A DNA stretch of 37,849 nt from Nitrospira sp. UBA5699 (GCA_002420105.1 DIHJ01000102.1:56309-94157); one strand, 5' to 3'; shown: positions 1-7,003, numbered from the stretch's first letter. Made by a program: numbers and translations. The notes: generated from the sequence alone by a model not told the origin.

Positions 1-345
1 GTCAACAATTCCCTCGTCTTTCCCGGCATCTTTCGCGGCGCGCTGGACGTGCGGGCCCGCACGATCACCGACGAAATGGCGCCGGCCGCGGCGAAGGAAC
101 TGGCGGCCTGCGCGGAAGAGCGGGGCATCGACGAAGAGCACATTCTGTGTACGATGAACGAGTGGGAGGTGGTCCCGCGCATCGCGGCAGCCGCCGGATT
201 GATGGCGCAACAGCAGGGCTCGGCTCAAGTGAATCGGACGAGAGAGCAACTGCTCGCGGAGGCGGAAGCGAGAATCCGGACCGTTAGGGAGGGAGTGTGT
301 CTATTCATGAAGGGAGGGGTCATTTTGCCGCCTGAACGGCCGTGA
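1..345 (+). CDS. NAD(P)-dependent malic enzyme, C-terminal part
   Basis: The reading frame is open from the first base and ends with TGA at 343-345, so the 5' part lies outside the window. It opens with VNNSLVFPGIFRGALDVRA, which matches the conserved malic-enzyme NAD-domain segment near the C-terminus (NNALAFPGIFRGAL type). The following EMAPAAAKELA and the EWEVVPRIAAAAGLMA stretch fit the usual C-terminal helices. Malic enzyme oxidatively decarboxylates malate to pyruvate in the cytoplasm. A malate dehydrogenase lies about 2.2 kb downstream on the same strand, so both malate-oxidising routes are encoded close together. About 115 residues are visible. The last 30 residues (after the QVNRTREQL helix) are less conserved. 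The family call is firm; cofactor preference cannot be judged because the Rossmann motif is outside. Confidence 0.88.
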   Translation, partial: VNNSLVFPGIFRGALDVRARTITDEMAPAAAKELAACAEERGIDEEHILCTMNEWEVVPRIAAAAGLMAQQQGSAQVNRTREQLLAEAEARIRTVREGVCLFMKGGVILPPERP

Positions 346-409
346 GCCTGTGGCGTCCTGGCCTGTTGATTTTTTCCGACCGATGATTACCAAAGAACTG
401 AAGGAGGTG

Positions 410-677
410 GCTTGAGCCTAGAGATGTCGACAACCTTGGAATTGTGACCCGCTCCCGTGCAGCCAGCGTGCAGCGGATGCGGGCGCCGTAGCAGTAGCGG
501 GGTTGGATCCAAGGTACGCGCCATCAATGGTCGGTGCCACTAGGCATGGCCGTAGATGCGAGCCCGAGCGAAGATTGAGGCGCGGGGCAATCAGCCTCAA
601 GCGACTGAAGGATTGCCGGATCTGGCTCCGGCCGGGAAGCGGCCCCCGTGGTCCACACGAGAGCGGGCCGTTTTGTT
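410..677 (+). ncRNA. candidate structured noncoding RNA or leader
   Basis: This stretch carries several nested or successive inverted repeats and no convincing gene. ACCTTGGA (433-440) pairs perfectly with TCCAAGGT (508-515), and inside it ACCCGCT can pair with AGCGGGGT. TTGAGGC (575-581) pairs with GCCTCAA (594-600). CCGGA (616-620) pairs with TCCGG (627-631). CGGCCC (640-645) pairs with GGGCCG (665-670), followed by TTTTGTT. The series ends in a terminator-like hairpin, which favours a plus-strand transcript. I do not recognise it as tmRNA, RNase P RNA, SRP RNA, 6S RNA or a known riboswitch. Structure by eye only; it could be chance pairing in GC-rich DNA. Confidence 0.3.
640..677 (+). terminator. 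possible intrinsic terminator
   Basis: A 6-bp stem CGGCCC/GGGCCG with a 19-nt loop that itself contains the small dyad GTGG-TCCAC is followed by TTTTGTT. It lies 300 bases after the malic enzyme stop and could end that transcript or the candidate RNA just upstream. The long loop makes it a weak terminator. Confidence 0.35.
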
Positions 678-1074
678 ATGCCACATTTCCCTCACACCCG
701 TTCATTCCTTCTCCTGTTCTCCTCCCCCTTGAAAATAACGGTGAGGGAAAATCCCCCACGAATAGGTCTCAAACATACAACCGCACTCTGTCGGGGGTTC
801 GAGACTCGGTGGAAGAGCACACAAAAAAGCGGAGCGGAGGCGGGTCTAGAGAGCTTGACTCAAATCGTGGAGGTCTTGGAGGGGTTTTAGGCTTCCCACC
901 CGTCGGCGGGCCTGCTCACCGCCCCTGCGCTTGACCTCGATATCCTTGACTGTTCCTCTCACCGAGGCCTCCGCTCACCTATAAGGTAAGCCTCAACGCC
1001 AACAGGTCAACTGCCACGCAGGGCATACCCGCGAGGTTCTGGTTCTCGGCACCACCGATGAGTCCCGACTTCCG
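678..1074. other. gene-free stretch
   Basis: No reading frame here has a ribosome binding site or recognisable protein features on either strand. A G-rich stretch near 870-890 and scattered short dyads are visible, but nothing that I can assign. Confidence 0.5.
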
Positions 1075-1308
1075 TTATTTTTGGGCTTCATGCAGCGACT
1101 GGATGACGATGGCTTCCGCCTCAAGCCAATCTTCCAGATCATGTCCGCGGCAGCATCCGCGTTGCTCCCAGAGCTCGTACGCCTTTAGCGCGATTCGTTC
1201 GCGTCGGTCTTCGGGCTACACCATGAACTCCTGAGCGGCTTCTGTTGTTGCCGGAGACGGGCCCACTCGTGCGGTAACTAGCCCCTTCGACTTCGATGAC
1301 GGCATCAT
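1075..1308 (-). pseudogene. DUF2934-family gene interrupted by an in-frame amber codon
   Basis: On the minus strand, GGGAGG followed six bases later by ATGATG starts a frame reading MMPSSKSKGLVTARVG. It hits TAG at 1216-1218 (codon 31). The same frame continues without interruption into the DUF2934 signature RIALKAYELWEQRGC, then GHDLEDWLEAEAIV, ending with TAA at 1075-1077. Total length with read-through is 77 codons, normal for DUF2934 proteins, which are short soluble proteins of unknown function. Frame, RBS and length all fit one gene, so a single base change creating TAG is the simplest explanation. A sequencing error or, less likely, amber read-through remain possible. No start codon near 1215 could rescue the C-terminal half alone. 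Confidence 0.75.
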
Positions 1309-1367
1309 AGGGCACCTCCCTCTTGGTCTCGATTAAGGGAACAGTCGTCTTCTCGCCAGGACACAGC

Positions 1368-1610
1368 CTATGGCTTCCCTGGCTTCATGGTTTTCAGCGT
1401 TCGTGCGACACGCCACGTTGCCCGGTCCATATACAGGATCAGCATGATGCCGAGCAGCTCGACGAGATGGACGAGATGCCACCCTTCGATCACTTCCACC
1501 TCCACGATAATCAGCAAAATGGTTGCAAGGAGAAAGACGAGCATGTGACGGCGGGGCATGGTGAAGACCTTCCGCAGAAATGCGCTGACCCATCGCCGGG
1601 GCTCAGCCAT
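1368..1610 (-). CDS. small two-helix membrane protein
   Basis: This is an 80-residue protein of unknown function. The ATG at 1610 was chosen over the upstream in-frame ATG at 1679 because AGGAGA precedes it at normal distance and the extra 23 residues look non-natural. A short basic N-terminus (about residues 1-22) precedes a hydrophobic helix around MLVFLLATILLIIVEVEVI, then VHLVELLGIMLILYM forms a second hydrophobic stretch, and the tail is basic (RVARTLKTMKPGK). This predicts a small inner-membrane hairpin protein with both ends in the cytoplasm. Its neighbours, the broken DUF2934 gene and a zinc-ribbon protein, are on the same strand but give no functional clue. Confidence 0.6.
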   Translation of the reverse strand: MAEPRRWVSAFLRKVFTMPRRHMLVFLLATILLIIVEVEVIEGWHLVHLVELLGIMLILYMDRATWRVARTLKTMKPGKP

Positions 1611-1761
1611 GGTCAACGATCTCCTCTGCGGCTCTGCACTCAGGCCGCCCTCGCGCTGATACGCGCACGGTCTCCTCATCTCGCCGAACGTGCAGGATCA
1701 CGAGCGCACGTGAACAGATCTCCGCAGGGGTGCGCATGCGCGCGTGAACCTTCATGAGCCG

Positions 1762-2202
1762 TCAGCGGCTGGGCTGAACGGTCGGGCGACAGGGCGATTC
1801 CGCTTTCCGTCGCTGCGCCAGGATCACCGAGTCCACACGCTCCCCGCACAGGATGCAACGCCATCCGGTGAAGTCGTCGTCAATCTCCGGGACCATCAGG
1901 CCGCCGCAGCGTTCACATTGCGTATCGTGTCGAGGTTGCGCCGGGACGGGGGGGCGGACCGAAGCCTCCTCCGACGGCGATGCGCGGAATGTCCCCTCGG
2001 TGGGGATCACAAGCGTATATCGACCGGGCCCTACCAGCGCTAACATGAGGACACCCTCCCGACTCAAACGGTCCACCTCAGAAAAGATCTGATTCCAGGT
2101 CAATTCGGGGCAGAATCTCGCCAGGTCGTCAAAACAGCAGCCTGGGTGGCGGGCGATGGCTTCGATGATCTGGTCGGCTGGCGTGGTGGCGCTCTGTGCC
2201 AT
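1762..2202 (-). CDS. two-domain protein: helical domain plus zinc ribbon
   Basis: This is a 146-residue soluble protein with AAGGAGG upstream of its ATG. Residues about 8-65 form a helical, winged-helix-like domain with the stretch FCPELTWNQIFSEVDRLSRE followed by a short beta-like segment GPGRYTLVIP. After a low-complexity linker (about 70-90) comes a zinc ribbon with CERCGG and RCILCG (CxxC...CxxC), then VDSVILAQRR. Two other genes in this window each carry one of these domains: 23787-24032 has only the first and 20651-20914 only the second. A small DNA- or RNA-binding regulator is plausible but unproven; I know no characterised member. Confidence 0.75.
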   Translation of the reverse strand: MAQSATTPADQIIEAIARHPGCCFDDLARFCPELTWNQIFSEVDRLSREGVLMLALVGPGRYTLVIPTEGTFRASPSEEASVRPPVPAQPRHDTQCERCGGLMVPEIDDDFTGWRCILCGERVDSVILAQRRKAESPCRPTVQPSR

Positions 2203-2566
2203 GGCATCCCTCCTTCCAACCGCCTCCGAATGACCGAGGTATTTCTAATCAATAAGCAGATTGGATGCCATGGAGTAAGAGACACGTCCGGTCATCTCAT
2301 CTGGCCATAAATAGTAAGAGGTGTCGGGTGTGTCTCAAGATCGTGTGTAGGATCAGATAGTATTGCGTGACGTCTTGAGGAGAATAAGGACATGAAGTCA
2401 TGCGCGCCTGTTGCAAAGCGCCACAGGAGACAGTCGTCGAAGACGTGTTGGACGGCCAGTGGGCAAGGGGACTGTGCCGGGAAGGGTGGGTGTCTGTACG
2501 GATGGCCGGTCATTCATGTATGGTGGCAACACTCCAGAATGGCCTCTCCGAGGATGACGCAGGACG
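2203..2566. other. intergenic region before malate dehydrogenase
   Basis: This gap lies between two divergent genes. A good Shine-Dalgarno-like GAGGAG (2379-2384) sits before an ATG at 2392, but the frames that follow run into mdh out of frame and do not look like protein. A GGCAAGGGGACTGT string at 2462-2475 resembles half of the palindrome found inside the SNF2 gene at 9391. Confidence 0.4.
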
Positions 2567-3493
2567 ATGCGCAAGAAAATCACGATCATCGGCTCCGGGA
2601 ACGTCGGCGCGACGGTCGCGTTATGGTCTGCGCTGAAGGAACTGGGCGATATCGTCCTCTTCAACCGCACGAAAGGGCTCGCCGAAGGGAAGGCGCTCGA
2701 CCTCAAGGAAGCCTCGCCGCTGGAGGGTTTCGACCTGGCGATCCAGGGCACCGATCAGTACGAGGCCACCAGGAATTCCGATATCGTCGTGGTCACAGCC
2801 GGGCTGCCTCGTCAGCCCGGGATGTCGCGTGAAGAGTTGCTCAAACGAAACGCCGCGATCGTATGGGACACCTGCGTTCAGATCGCGAAGTTCTCTCCGG
2901 AGGCGGTGCTCATCATGGTGACCAACCCCGTCGATGCCATGGTGCACGTGGCCGCCCGTGCAACCTCGTTCCCGAAGCGCCGGGTCATGGGCATGGCCGG
3001 CATTCTGGACTCCTCTCGATTTCGCACCTTTATTGCCATGGAACTCGGGGTGTCGGTGGAGGATACCAGCGCGCTTGTGCTGGGAGGCCATGGAGACTTC
3101 ATGGTGCCGCTCCCGCGCCACGCGTCGGTCGGCGGCATTCCCCTCACCGATCTGCTGCCGGAGGATCGCATCCAGGCGCTGATCGAGCGGACGCGAAAGG
3201 GCGGGGAAGAAATCCTGGGACTGCAGAAGGTGAGTTCGGCCTACTATGCGCCGGCCGCGGCTGTGGAGCTTATGGTCGAAGCGGTGCTCAGGGACAAGAA
3301 ACGGGTGCTGCCGTGTGTCGCCTACCTTCAAGGGGAGTACGGCATCGAGGGCCTCTTCATGGGCGTGCCGGTCATAATTGGCGCCGGCGGGGTGGAACGC
3401 GTGCTCGAGCTGAAAGTCAACGCGATGGAGCTGGAAGCCATCCGAAGGTCGGCCGACGCGGTGAAGAGGCTCATTGACCAATTGTCCCACTAA
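2567..3493 (+). CDS. mdh: malate dehydrogenase (LDH-like class)
   Basis: The 308-residue protein interconverts malate and oxaloacetate in the TCA cycle. Visible family landmarks: the nucleotide-binding GSGNVGATVA at 10-18, the substrate loop PRQPGMSR with Arg82 and Arg88, NPVD at 120-123, the Asp148-SSRFR segment (Asp/His catalytic relay) and the catalytic His175 in GGHGDFMVPL. Length is normal for bacterial LDH-like MDH. One oddity: the end of strand beta-2, usually an acidic residue (LVD or LFD) that binds the adenosine ribose of NAD, reads LFNRTKG, so Asn33 followed by Arg34 replaces the Asp. In this superfamily such a change is associated with relaxed or NADP preference; here that is inference. 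The gene is monocistronic as far as visible. Confidence 0.95.
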   Translation: MRKKITIIGSGNVGATVALWSALKELGDIVLFNRTKGLAEGKALDLKEASPLEGFDLAIQGTDQYEATRNSDIVVVTAGLPRQPGMSREELLKRNAAIVWDTCVQIAKFSPEAVLIMVTNPVDAMVHVAARATSFPKRRVMGMAGILDSSRFRTFIAMELGVSVEDTSALVLGGHGDFMVPLPRHASVGGIPLTDLLPEDRIQALIERTRKGGEEILGLQKVSSAYYAPAAAVELMVEAVLRDKKRVLPCVAYLQGEYGIEGLFMGVPVIIGAGGVERVLELKVNAMELEAIRRSADAVKRLIDQLSH

Positions 3494-3662
3494 CCGCTCG
3501 CGGGTCAAACGGGCGATGCGGACGATATTATCTTCGATGCTGTGCTTGGGATGGCACATGGAGGGAATGAATCGGCTGGCAGGCCAATGGTAAAATGATG
3601 CCGTATCCACGGCTGTCCTATTCTGCGCGCTTCGTAGGTCTAGAGGATGGTGGAGTCGCCTG

Positions 3663-4358
3663 ATGAAACGGATCTCGACCATGCTGCAGCGAACCGCCGA
3701 TGGCGCCATGTTAGCCGATGAGCAGGGCACCATCGTGTTGTGGAACAAGGCGGCGGAGCGTCTGCTGGGCTTCCGGGCGGGTGAGGTTCTCGGGCGTCCC
3801 TGTCACGAGGTGATGTGCGGTGTGACCCTCTCCGGTCACCCGTTCTGCTCACCGTCCTGTGCCGTCGGACAACGGCTTGGCTGCGGCGCCGGAGTGCGGA
3901 ACTTCGATATTCAGACTCACACTAAAGCCGGCAAGGTTGTCTGGCTCAATGTCAGCTCCCTGCCTGTCCCTTCCAGGAAGAAGGATCGGTTCCTGTTCGT
4001 CCATTTGTTCCGAGACATCGGTAAGCAGGCGAAGGTCCGGCATCTGGTGAATGAGCTGCATTCCGTGCTGTCCGCTCCCGGGGAGCGATCTACTCCTGGG
4101 GCGACGCCCTCCGTTGCTCCAGCGTTGCCGACAGACACCGTTCCTGACGTTCCGGCCACGTTGCCCTTGAGCCAACGCGAGCGAGAAATACTCCAGCACT
4201 TGGCGCTGGGCGAGCGCACCGCGCGTATTGCGGATATGCTCTGCATCAGTCCCGCCACTGTGCGTAATCACGTCCAGCACATCTGCGACAAACTCGGGGC
4301 GCACAGTCGCCTTGAAGCCCTCGCGATCGCTTTCCACCACAAAACGTCCTCTGCTTAG
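3663..4358 (+). CDS. PAS-LuxR transcriptional regulator (upstream twin)
   Basis: This is a 231-residue regulator. An N-terminal PAS domain (about residues 5-120; motifs TADGAMLADEQGTIVLWNKA and GFRAGEVLGR) is followed by a Pro-rich linker and a NarL/LuxR-type helix-turn-helix (about 165-225; LSQREREILQHLALGE, ISPATVRNHVQHICDKLGAH). No phosphoacceptor receiver domain is present, so the PAS domain is the likely input. The PAS part has a cysteine cluster: C-x14-C-x3-C is shared with the paralog at 8123-8815, and this copy has additional cysteines (MCG and GCG). That suggests metal or redox sensing, which is inference. It lies 230 bases upstream of the exported cupredoxin cluster on the same strand and is probably its local regulator. 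Confidence 0.85.
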   Translation: MKRISTMLQRTADGAMLADEQGTIVLWNKAAERLLGFRAGEVLGRPCHEVMCGVTLSGHPFCSPSCAVGQRLGCGAGVRNFDIQTHTKAGKVVWLNVSSLPVPSRKKDRFLFVHLFRDIGKQAKVRHLVNELHSVLSAPGERSTPGATPSVAPALPTDTVPDVPATLPLSQREREILQHLALGERTARIADMLCISPATVRNHVQHICDKLGAHSRLEALAIAFHHKTSSA

Positions 4359-4443
4359 ATCTTCCCTGTCTGAGGGAGTTCATCCGTCCTCGGCCCGTGA
4401 ACTCACACCGTGCTCGCCGTAGTGCATCTGTATCATCCTCAAA

Positions 4444-4463
4444 AATGACGTAACCGGCTCATT
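4444..4463. promoter_or_regulatory. dyad AATGA-N10-TCATT upstream of the cupredoxin cluster
   Basis: AATGA (4444-4448) and TCATT (4459-4463) form a perfect 5-bp inverted repeat spaced by 10 bases. It sits in a longer motif, AAAATGACG-N3-CCGGCTCATTGT, which recurs at 16523-16546 with the three central bases changed. It lies about 130 bases before the first gene of the cluster and downstream of the PAS-LuxR gene, a natural place for an operator or activator site. Which protein binds is not shown. Confidence 0.45.
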
Positions 4464-4590
4464 GTTCATCGAGCCTCGTCGGCTTAGCCTATGAACATGG
4501 AATCAGAATGCCATATTGGGAGAAGGGCTGTGAGACGTGAGGTGAGGTTACGAGTTCAGGATAGTGGTGGTGAGCAGCGGGAGGCATACC

Positions 4591-5013
4591 ATGGGGGTCA
4601 TCGAGGACATCAGGTGGACGGCGGCGGTCCTCCTCGCGTTGACCGGTCTCATGGTGGTGGCGCTGGGAGGGCCTGCGTGGGCTCCAGCTGCAGCAGACGA
4701 CTGGCTCGATGCGATGATGCGGGCGGTGCTGGTCGAGCAAGCGAACGAAGGACCATTCTGGGGAACATTTGCCCCCTATGTTGCGCAGCTGGAGGTGATA
4801 CGAGGGCATCTTGCCCGCCACGATTCCGGAGCGGTGTATCTGGCTATGAACCGTCTGATGGACATGCTCGAAGGCCGTGAGAACGGCATTCCGCCGGAAG
4901 TCGCGGATCGGCTCTTCGATTACTGCTATCTGGTCACGCCGGCGAAGTATCACGACGTGTCTCGTCACATCGATCGGTTCATCGAGCATCAGTTCGGAGA
5001 AGCACCGGGTTGA
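4591..5013 (+). CDS. exported helical protein with C-x8-HDVxRH signature (copy A)
   Basis: This is a 140-residue protein with an N-terminal signal segment (about residues 8-36, ending near AAADDW), so it is probably periplasmic. The start at 4591 is preceded by GGGAGG; the in-frame start 27 bases earlier has none. The mature part looks all-helical. Residues 63-95 contain YVAQLEVIRG and YLAMNRLMDMLE, and Cys112, His121 and His126 fall in C-x2-VTP-x3-HDV-x-RH. The same pattern appears in the proteins at 7004 and 7602, so these are paralogs. I do not recognise the family. The invariant Cys and two His could bind a metal, which would suit the copper-protein neighbours. It is the first gene of the run. 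Confidence 0.75.
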   Translation: MGVIEDIRWTAAVLLALTGLMVVALGGPAWAPAAADDWLDAMMRAVLVEQANEGPFWGTFAPYVAQLEVIRGHLARHDSGAVYLAMNRLMDMLEGRENGIPPEVADRLFDYCYLVTPAKYHDVSRHIDRFIEHQFGEAPG

Positions 5014-5043
5014 GTGCCATCCTCTTCGGCCAGGAGGTGTGCC

Positions 5044-5307
5044 ATGAGGAGCGTCAGAGGTGATCCGATGACCACAATGTGCCTTTCAGCAGCGTTGGCG
5101 CTGGGCGTGCTGGCGGGGCTAGGAACGGGGGCGACCCATGCGGCCACGACGGAGAAGCCGGCTCCGGAGCTGACGCTCCATTTCACCAAGGGGTCGGCGG
5201 AAGCCCCGCTCACGATGATGAGCCCGTTTACGCGGCATGTCATCTGGTGCGATATGCACCCGGATGTGAAGGGGGAGCTGTTCATCATCGAACGTCGGGG
5301 CGGATGA
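5044..5307 (+). CDS. half-cupredoxin: exported protein with only the C-terminal copper loop
   Basis: This is an 87-residue protein; AGGAGG stands just before the ATG at 5044. A signal peptide covers about residues 10-33 (ALALGVLAGLG, cleavage near THA-A). The mature chain is only about 54 residues. Its C-terminal HVIWCDMHPDVKGELFIIE is nearly the same as the C-terminus of the full cupredoxin in the next gene (HAIWCDIHPEVKGEVYVIE), with Cys69 and His72 in the copper-loop positions. The N-terminal half of the fold, including the first histidine ligand, is missing. Either an internal deletion derived from the neighbour's duplicate or a small protein that pairs with another chain. Codon use and RBS look normal, so expression is plausible. 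Confidence 0.65.
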   Translation: MRSVRGDPMTTMCLSAALALGVLAGLGTGATHAATTEKPAPELTLHFTKGSAEAPLTMMSPFTRHVIWCDMHPDVKGELFIIERRGG

Positions 5308-5415
5308 CGAATGGTTGAACAAGCTGAAAGGAGGTGACGGACCAAGTGGTGCGGTGATGTGCGGTGAGATAAAGGAAGAATGACCCGTTCACATTTCGAG
5401 AAAAGGAGGTCGATC

Positions 5416-5910
5416 ATGAGGATCAGAGGACACACAACCACAGTATTGGCGGTTCCCCTCGCCCTGGCGGCCATGATGCTGCCGGGCGGAGGAATGGATG
5501 ACGTGTATGCCCAAGCGCCCGGGATGGGAGCGGCGCGGCAGAAGCTGGAGATCACGATCAAGGACCGGCAGCATGGCTACGAGACGGTGGGCTTTACGAT
5601 GCCGGATCAGCAGACGACGATCGTGATTCGCAACGAGGACAACGTCACCCATGGGTTTGCTTCGAGCCTCTTCAAGGGCATTGATGTGCGCATGGAAGGC
5701 GGCTTGGAGGTCCGGGGGAAAAACTTCAGGTCCTTCCACGTGGATGCGGGAAAGACCATGACGCTGCGCTTCGCCACGGCGCCGACGAAGTTCGATCCGG
5801 CGACGGGCGGGGCCGAGAGCCTGCGTCATGCCATCTGGTGTGATATCCATCCGGAAGTCAAAGGAGAGGTGTACGTCATCGAAACCAGGGGCGAGATTGG
5901 CGGCGGATGA
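5416..5910 (+). CDS. periplasmic cupredoxin (copy 1)
   Basis: This is a 164-residue exported protein. The ATG at 5416 follows AAAAGGAGG; the upstream in-frame ATG at 5380 lacks an RBS. A signal peptide covers residues 1-33 (ends YAQA). The cupredoxin fold is indicated by the first ligand region NEDNVTHGFAS (His79) and the ligand loop WCDIHPEVKGE (Cys142, His145). The third loop position (Cys+8) is Gly, not Met or His, so the axial ligand of a classic blue copper site is not evident. Cupredoxins carry one copper and shuttle electrons in the periplasm. It lies between a truncated relative and two more divergent cupredoxins, indicating local duplication. The electron-transfer partner is unknown. 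Confidence 0.82.
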   Translation: MRIRGHTTTVLAVPLALAAMMLPGGGMDDVYAQAPGMGAARQKLEITIKDRQHGYETVGFTMPDQQTTIVIRNEDNVTHGFASSLFKGIDVRMEGGLEVRGKNFRSFHVDAGKTMTLRFATAPTKFDPATGGAESLRHAIWCDIHPEVKGEVYVIETRGEIGGG

Positions 5911-5946
5911 TCTCGCCGGTCGCCTGATGCCAGAAGGACTCGCACC

Positions 5947-6402
5947 ATGAGCCGTCTTCTGAAATCCTCCCATTGTGTGAGCGGTCTGGCAGCCGCAGCC
6001 TTGGTCGGCGCTCTGGGTCTCTGGAGCCCGGCCGGGGCTGCAGAGTTTCACTTTGTGGTGCACGACCGGGGAGAGAAGAAGGCGGTGTGGGTGCCGCAGG
6101 AGGTCGTGATTCACCGGAGCACGGAGATGCAGGACGGGTTGGTCTTCGTGCTGGAGAATCCGACGGATCGCACCCACGCGTTTGCCGCCTATGGACTGTT
6201 TGAAGAAGTGATGGGTGCGGGCGGGGCAGTGACCAGGAAGCCGTTACGGGTGAATGTGACATCGGACGATACGGTGCGAGTGCAAATCAGCACGGCGCAA
6301 TTCGAGCGACGCACGGATGAGGCAGTCGAAGAGTTTCCGTTTTTCTGTCCCTTGCACAAGGGAGATACCCATCTGGGCGGAACGATTCGCGTGGTGCCGT
6401 AG
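5947..6402 (+). CDS. nitrosocyanin-like cupredoxin (copy 2)
   Basis: This is a 151-residue exported protein with a signal peptide ending near residue 32 (PAGAAEF). The C-terminal loop FFCPLHKGDTHLGGTIRVV has Cys134, His137 and His142, spaced C-x2-H-x4-H. From recalled family knowledge, this is the spacing in nitrosocyanin, the red copper protein of ammonia oxidisers, where the loop reads WCQLHPKNIHLPGTLNVV. The upstream ligand region ENPTDRTHAFAAYGLFEEV aligns with nitrosocyanin's ENKSPISEGFS segment, but the copper-ligand Glu there is replaced by His77. The predicted site is therefore His2-Cys-His rather than nitrosocyanin's Glu-containing site. Catalysis or electron transfer cannot be decided from sequence. 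Paralog of the next gene. Confidence 0.82.
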   Translation: MSRLLKSSHCVSGLAAAALVGALGLWSPAGAAEFHFVVHDRGEKKAVWVPQEVVIHRSTEMQDGLVFVLENPTDRTHAFAAYGLFEEVMGAGGAVTRKPLRVNVTSDDTVRVQISTAQFERRTDEAVEEFPFFCPLHKGDTHLGGTIRVVP

Positions 6403-6452
6403 GCTCGGTCAGGACGGGGTCCGGACGAACGAGGACTCAAGAGAGGACCAGC

Positions 6453-6917
6453 ATGCATCGCATACACCACCGAATAACTGGGTCAGCACTCGGTCTGCTT
6501 CTGCTGATCGCGGCGAGTGGCGCCAGGCCTTCCACGGGTCTCGGCGGAGAGTTCCATTTTGTCATCCATGATCTGGAAGGCGAGGCGGCAGCCTGGTCTC
6601 CACGCGAGGTGGTCATCCACACGCGCACCGATGTTGAGGGAGGACTGTTCTTCATCCTGGAAAACCCGACGCCCCGCACCCATGTGTTTGAAGCGCCGGG
6701 CCTGTTCGAGCAGATTGTGGAGGGACCCGAGGCCCCGACCGTGAAGCCGTTACGGGTCTATGTCGCGCCAGGGGAGACCGTCCGGGTCCAGGTGAGCACA
6801 GAACAGTTGAAGGTTGAGCCGGAACCCGACGCGTCGGGAACACAAACTTGCCCGTTCTTCTGTCCGTTGCACGGGGCCGATGAGGCCTTGCGGAGTACGA
6901 TCCGGGTGGTGCCCTGA
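6453..6917 (+). CDS. nitrosocyanin-like cupredoxin with altered ligand loop (copy 3)
   Basis: This is a 154-residue exported protein, clearly paralogous to the preceding one throughout: GEFHFVIHDLEGE, REVVIHTRTD, FILENPTPRTHVFEAPGLFE, VKPLRVYVAPGETVRVQVST. His77 is kept. The copper loop reads FFCPLHGADEALRSTIRVV with Cys137 and His140, but the third loop ligand position (Cys+8) is Ala145, so the C-x2-H-x4-H pattern is lost; Glu144 next to it could substitute. An extra Cys133 lies four residues before Cys137. This may be a changed copper site or loss of copper binding. GAGAGGA precedes the ATG. Gap to the previous gene is 50 bases, consistent with one transcript. Confidence 0.8.
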   Translation: MHRIHHRITGSALGLLLLIAASGARPSTGLGGEFHFVIHDLEGEAAAWSPREVVIHTRTDVEGGLFFILENPTPRTHVFEAPGLFEQIVEGPEAPTVKPLRVYVAPGETVRVQVSTEQLKVEPEPDASGTQTCPFFCPLHGADEALRSTIRVVP

Positions 6918-7003
6918 CGACAGGCGGCGGGAGGACGTGGGATGGCTGTCGACCTGCGACAACTGCTGCGGGTCAACCACAAGCCAAACAATTGGGGGGA
7001 ATC

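Noticed and set aside
771..830. GGTTCGAGACTC resembling a tRNA T-loop
   Set aside because: The flanking bases do not form a T-stem, and no acceptor or anticodon stem can be drawn.
2392..2566. Short frames starting at 2392 and 2400 behind a good GAGGAG ribosome binding site
   Set aside because: Both run into mdh out of frame, have odd composition (many Cys, Arg, Gly) and no family features.
2621..3748. Long minus-strand frame opposite mdh
   Set aside because: It is the mirror of a well-supported gene and its translation is His/Arg/Gln-rich without motifs.
4444..4463. Reading the shared motif as a sigma-54 promoter
   Set aside because: The GG and GC doublets at -24/-12 spacing are missing; the inverted-repeat reading fits better.
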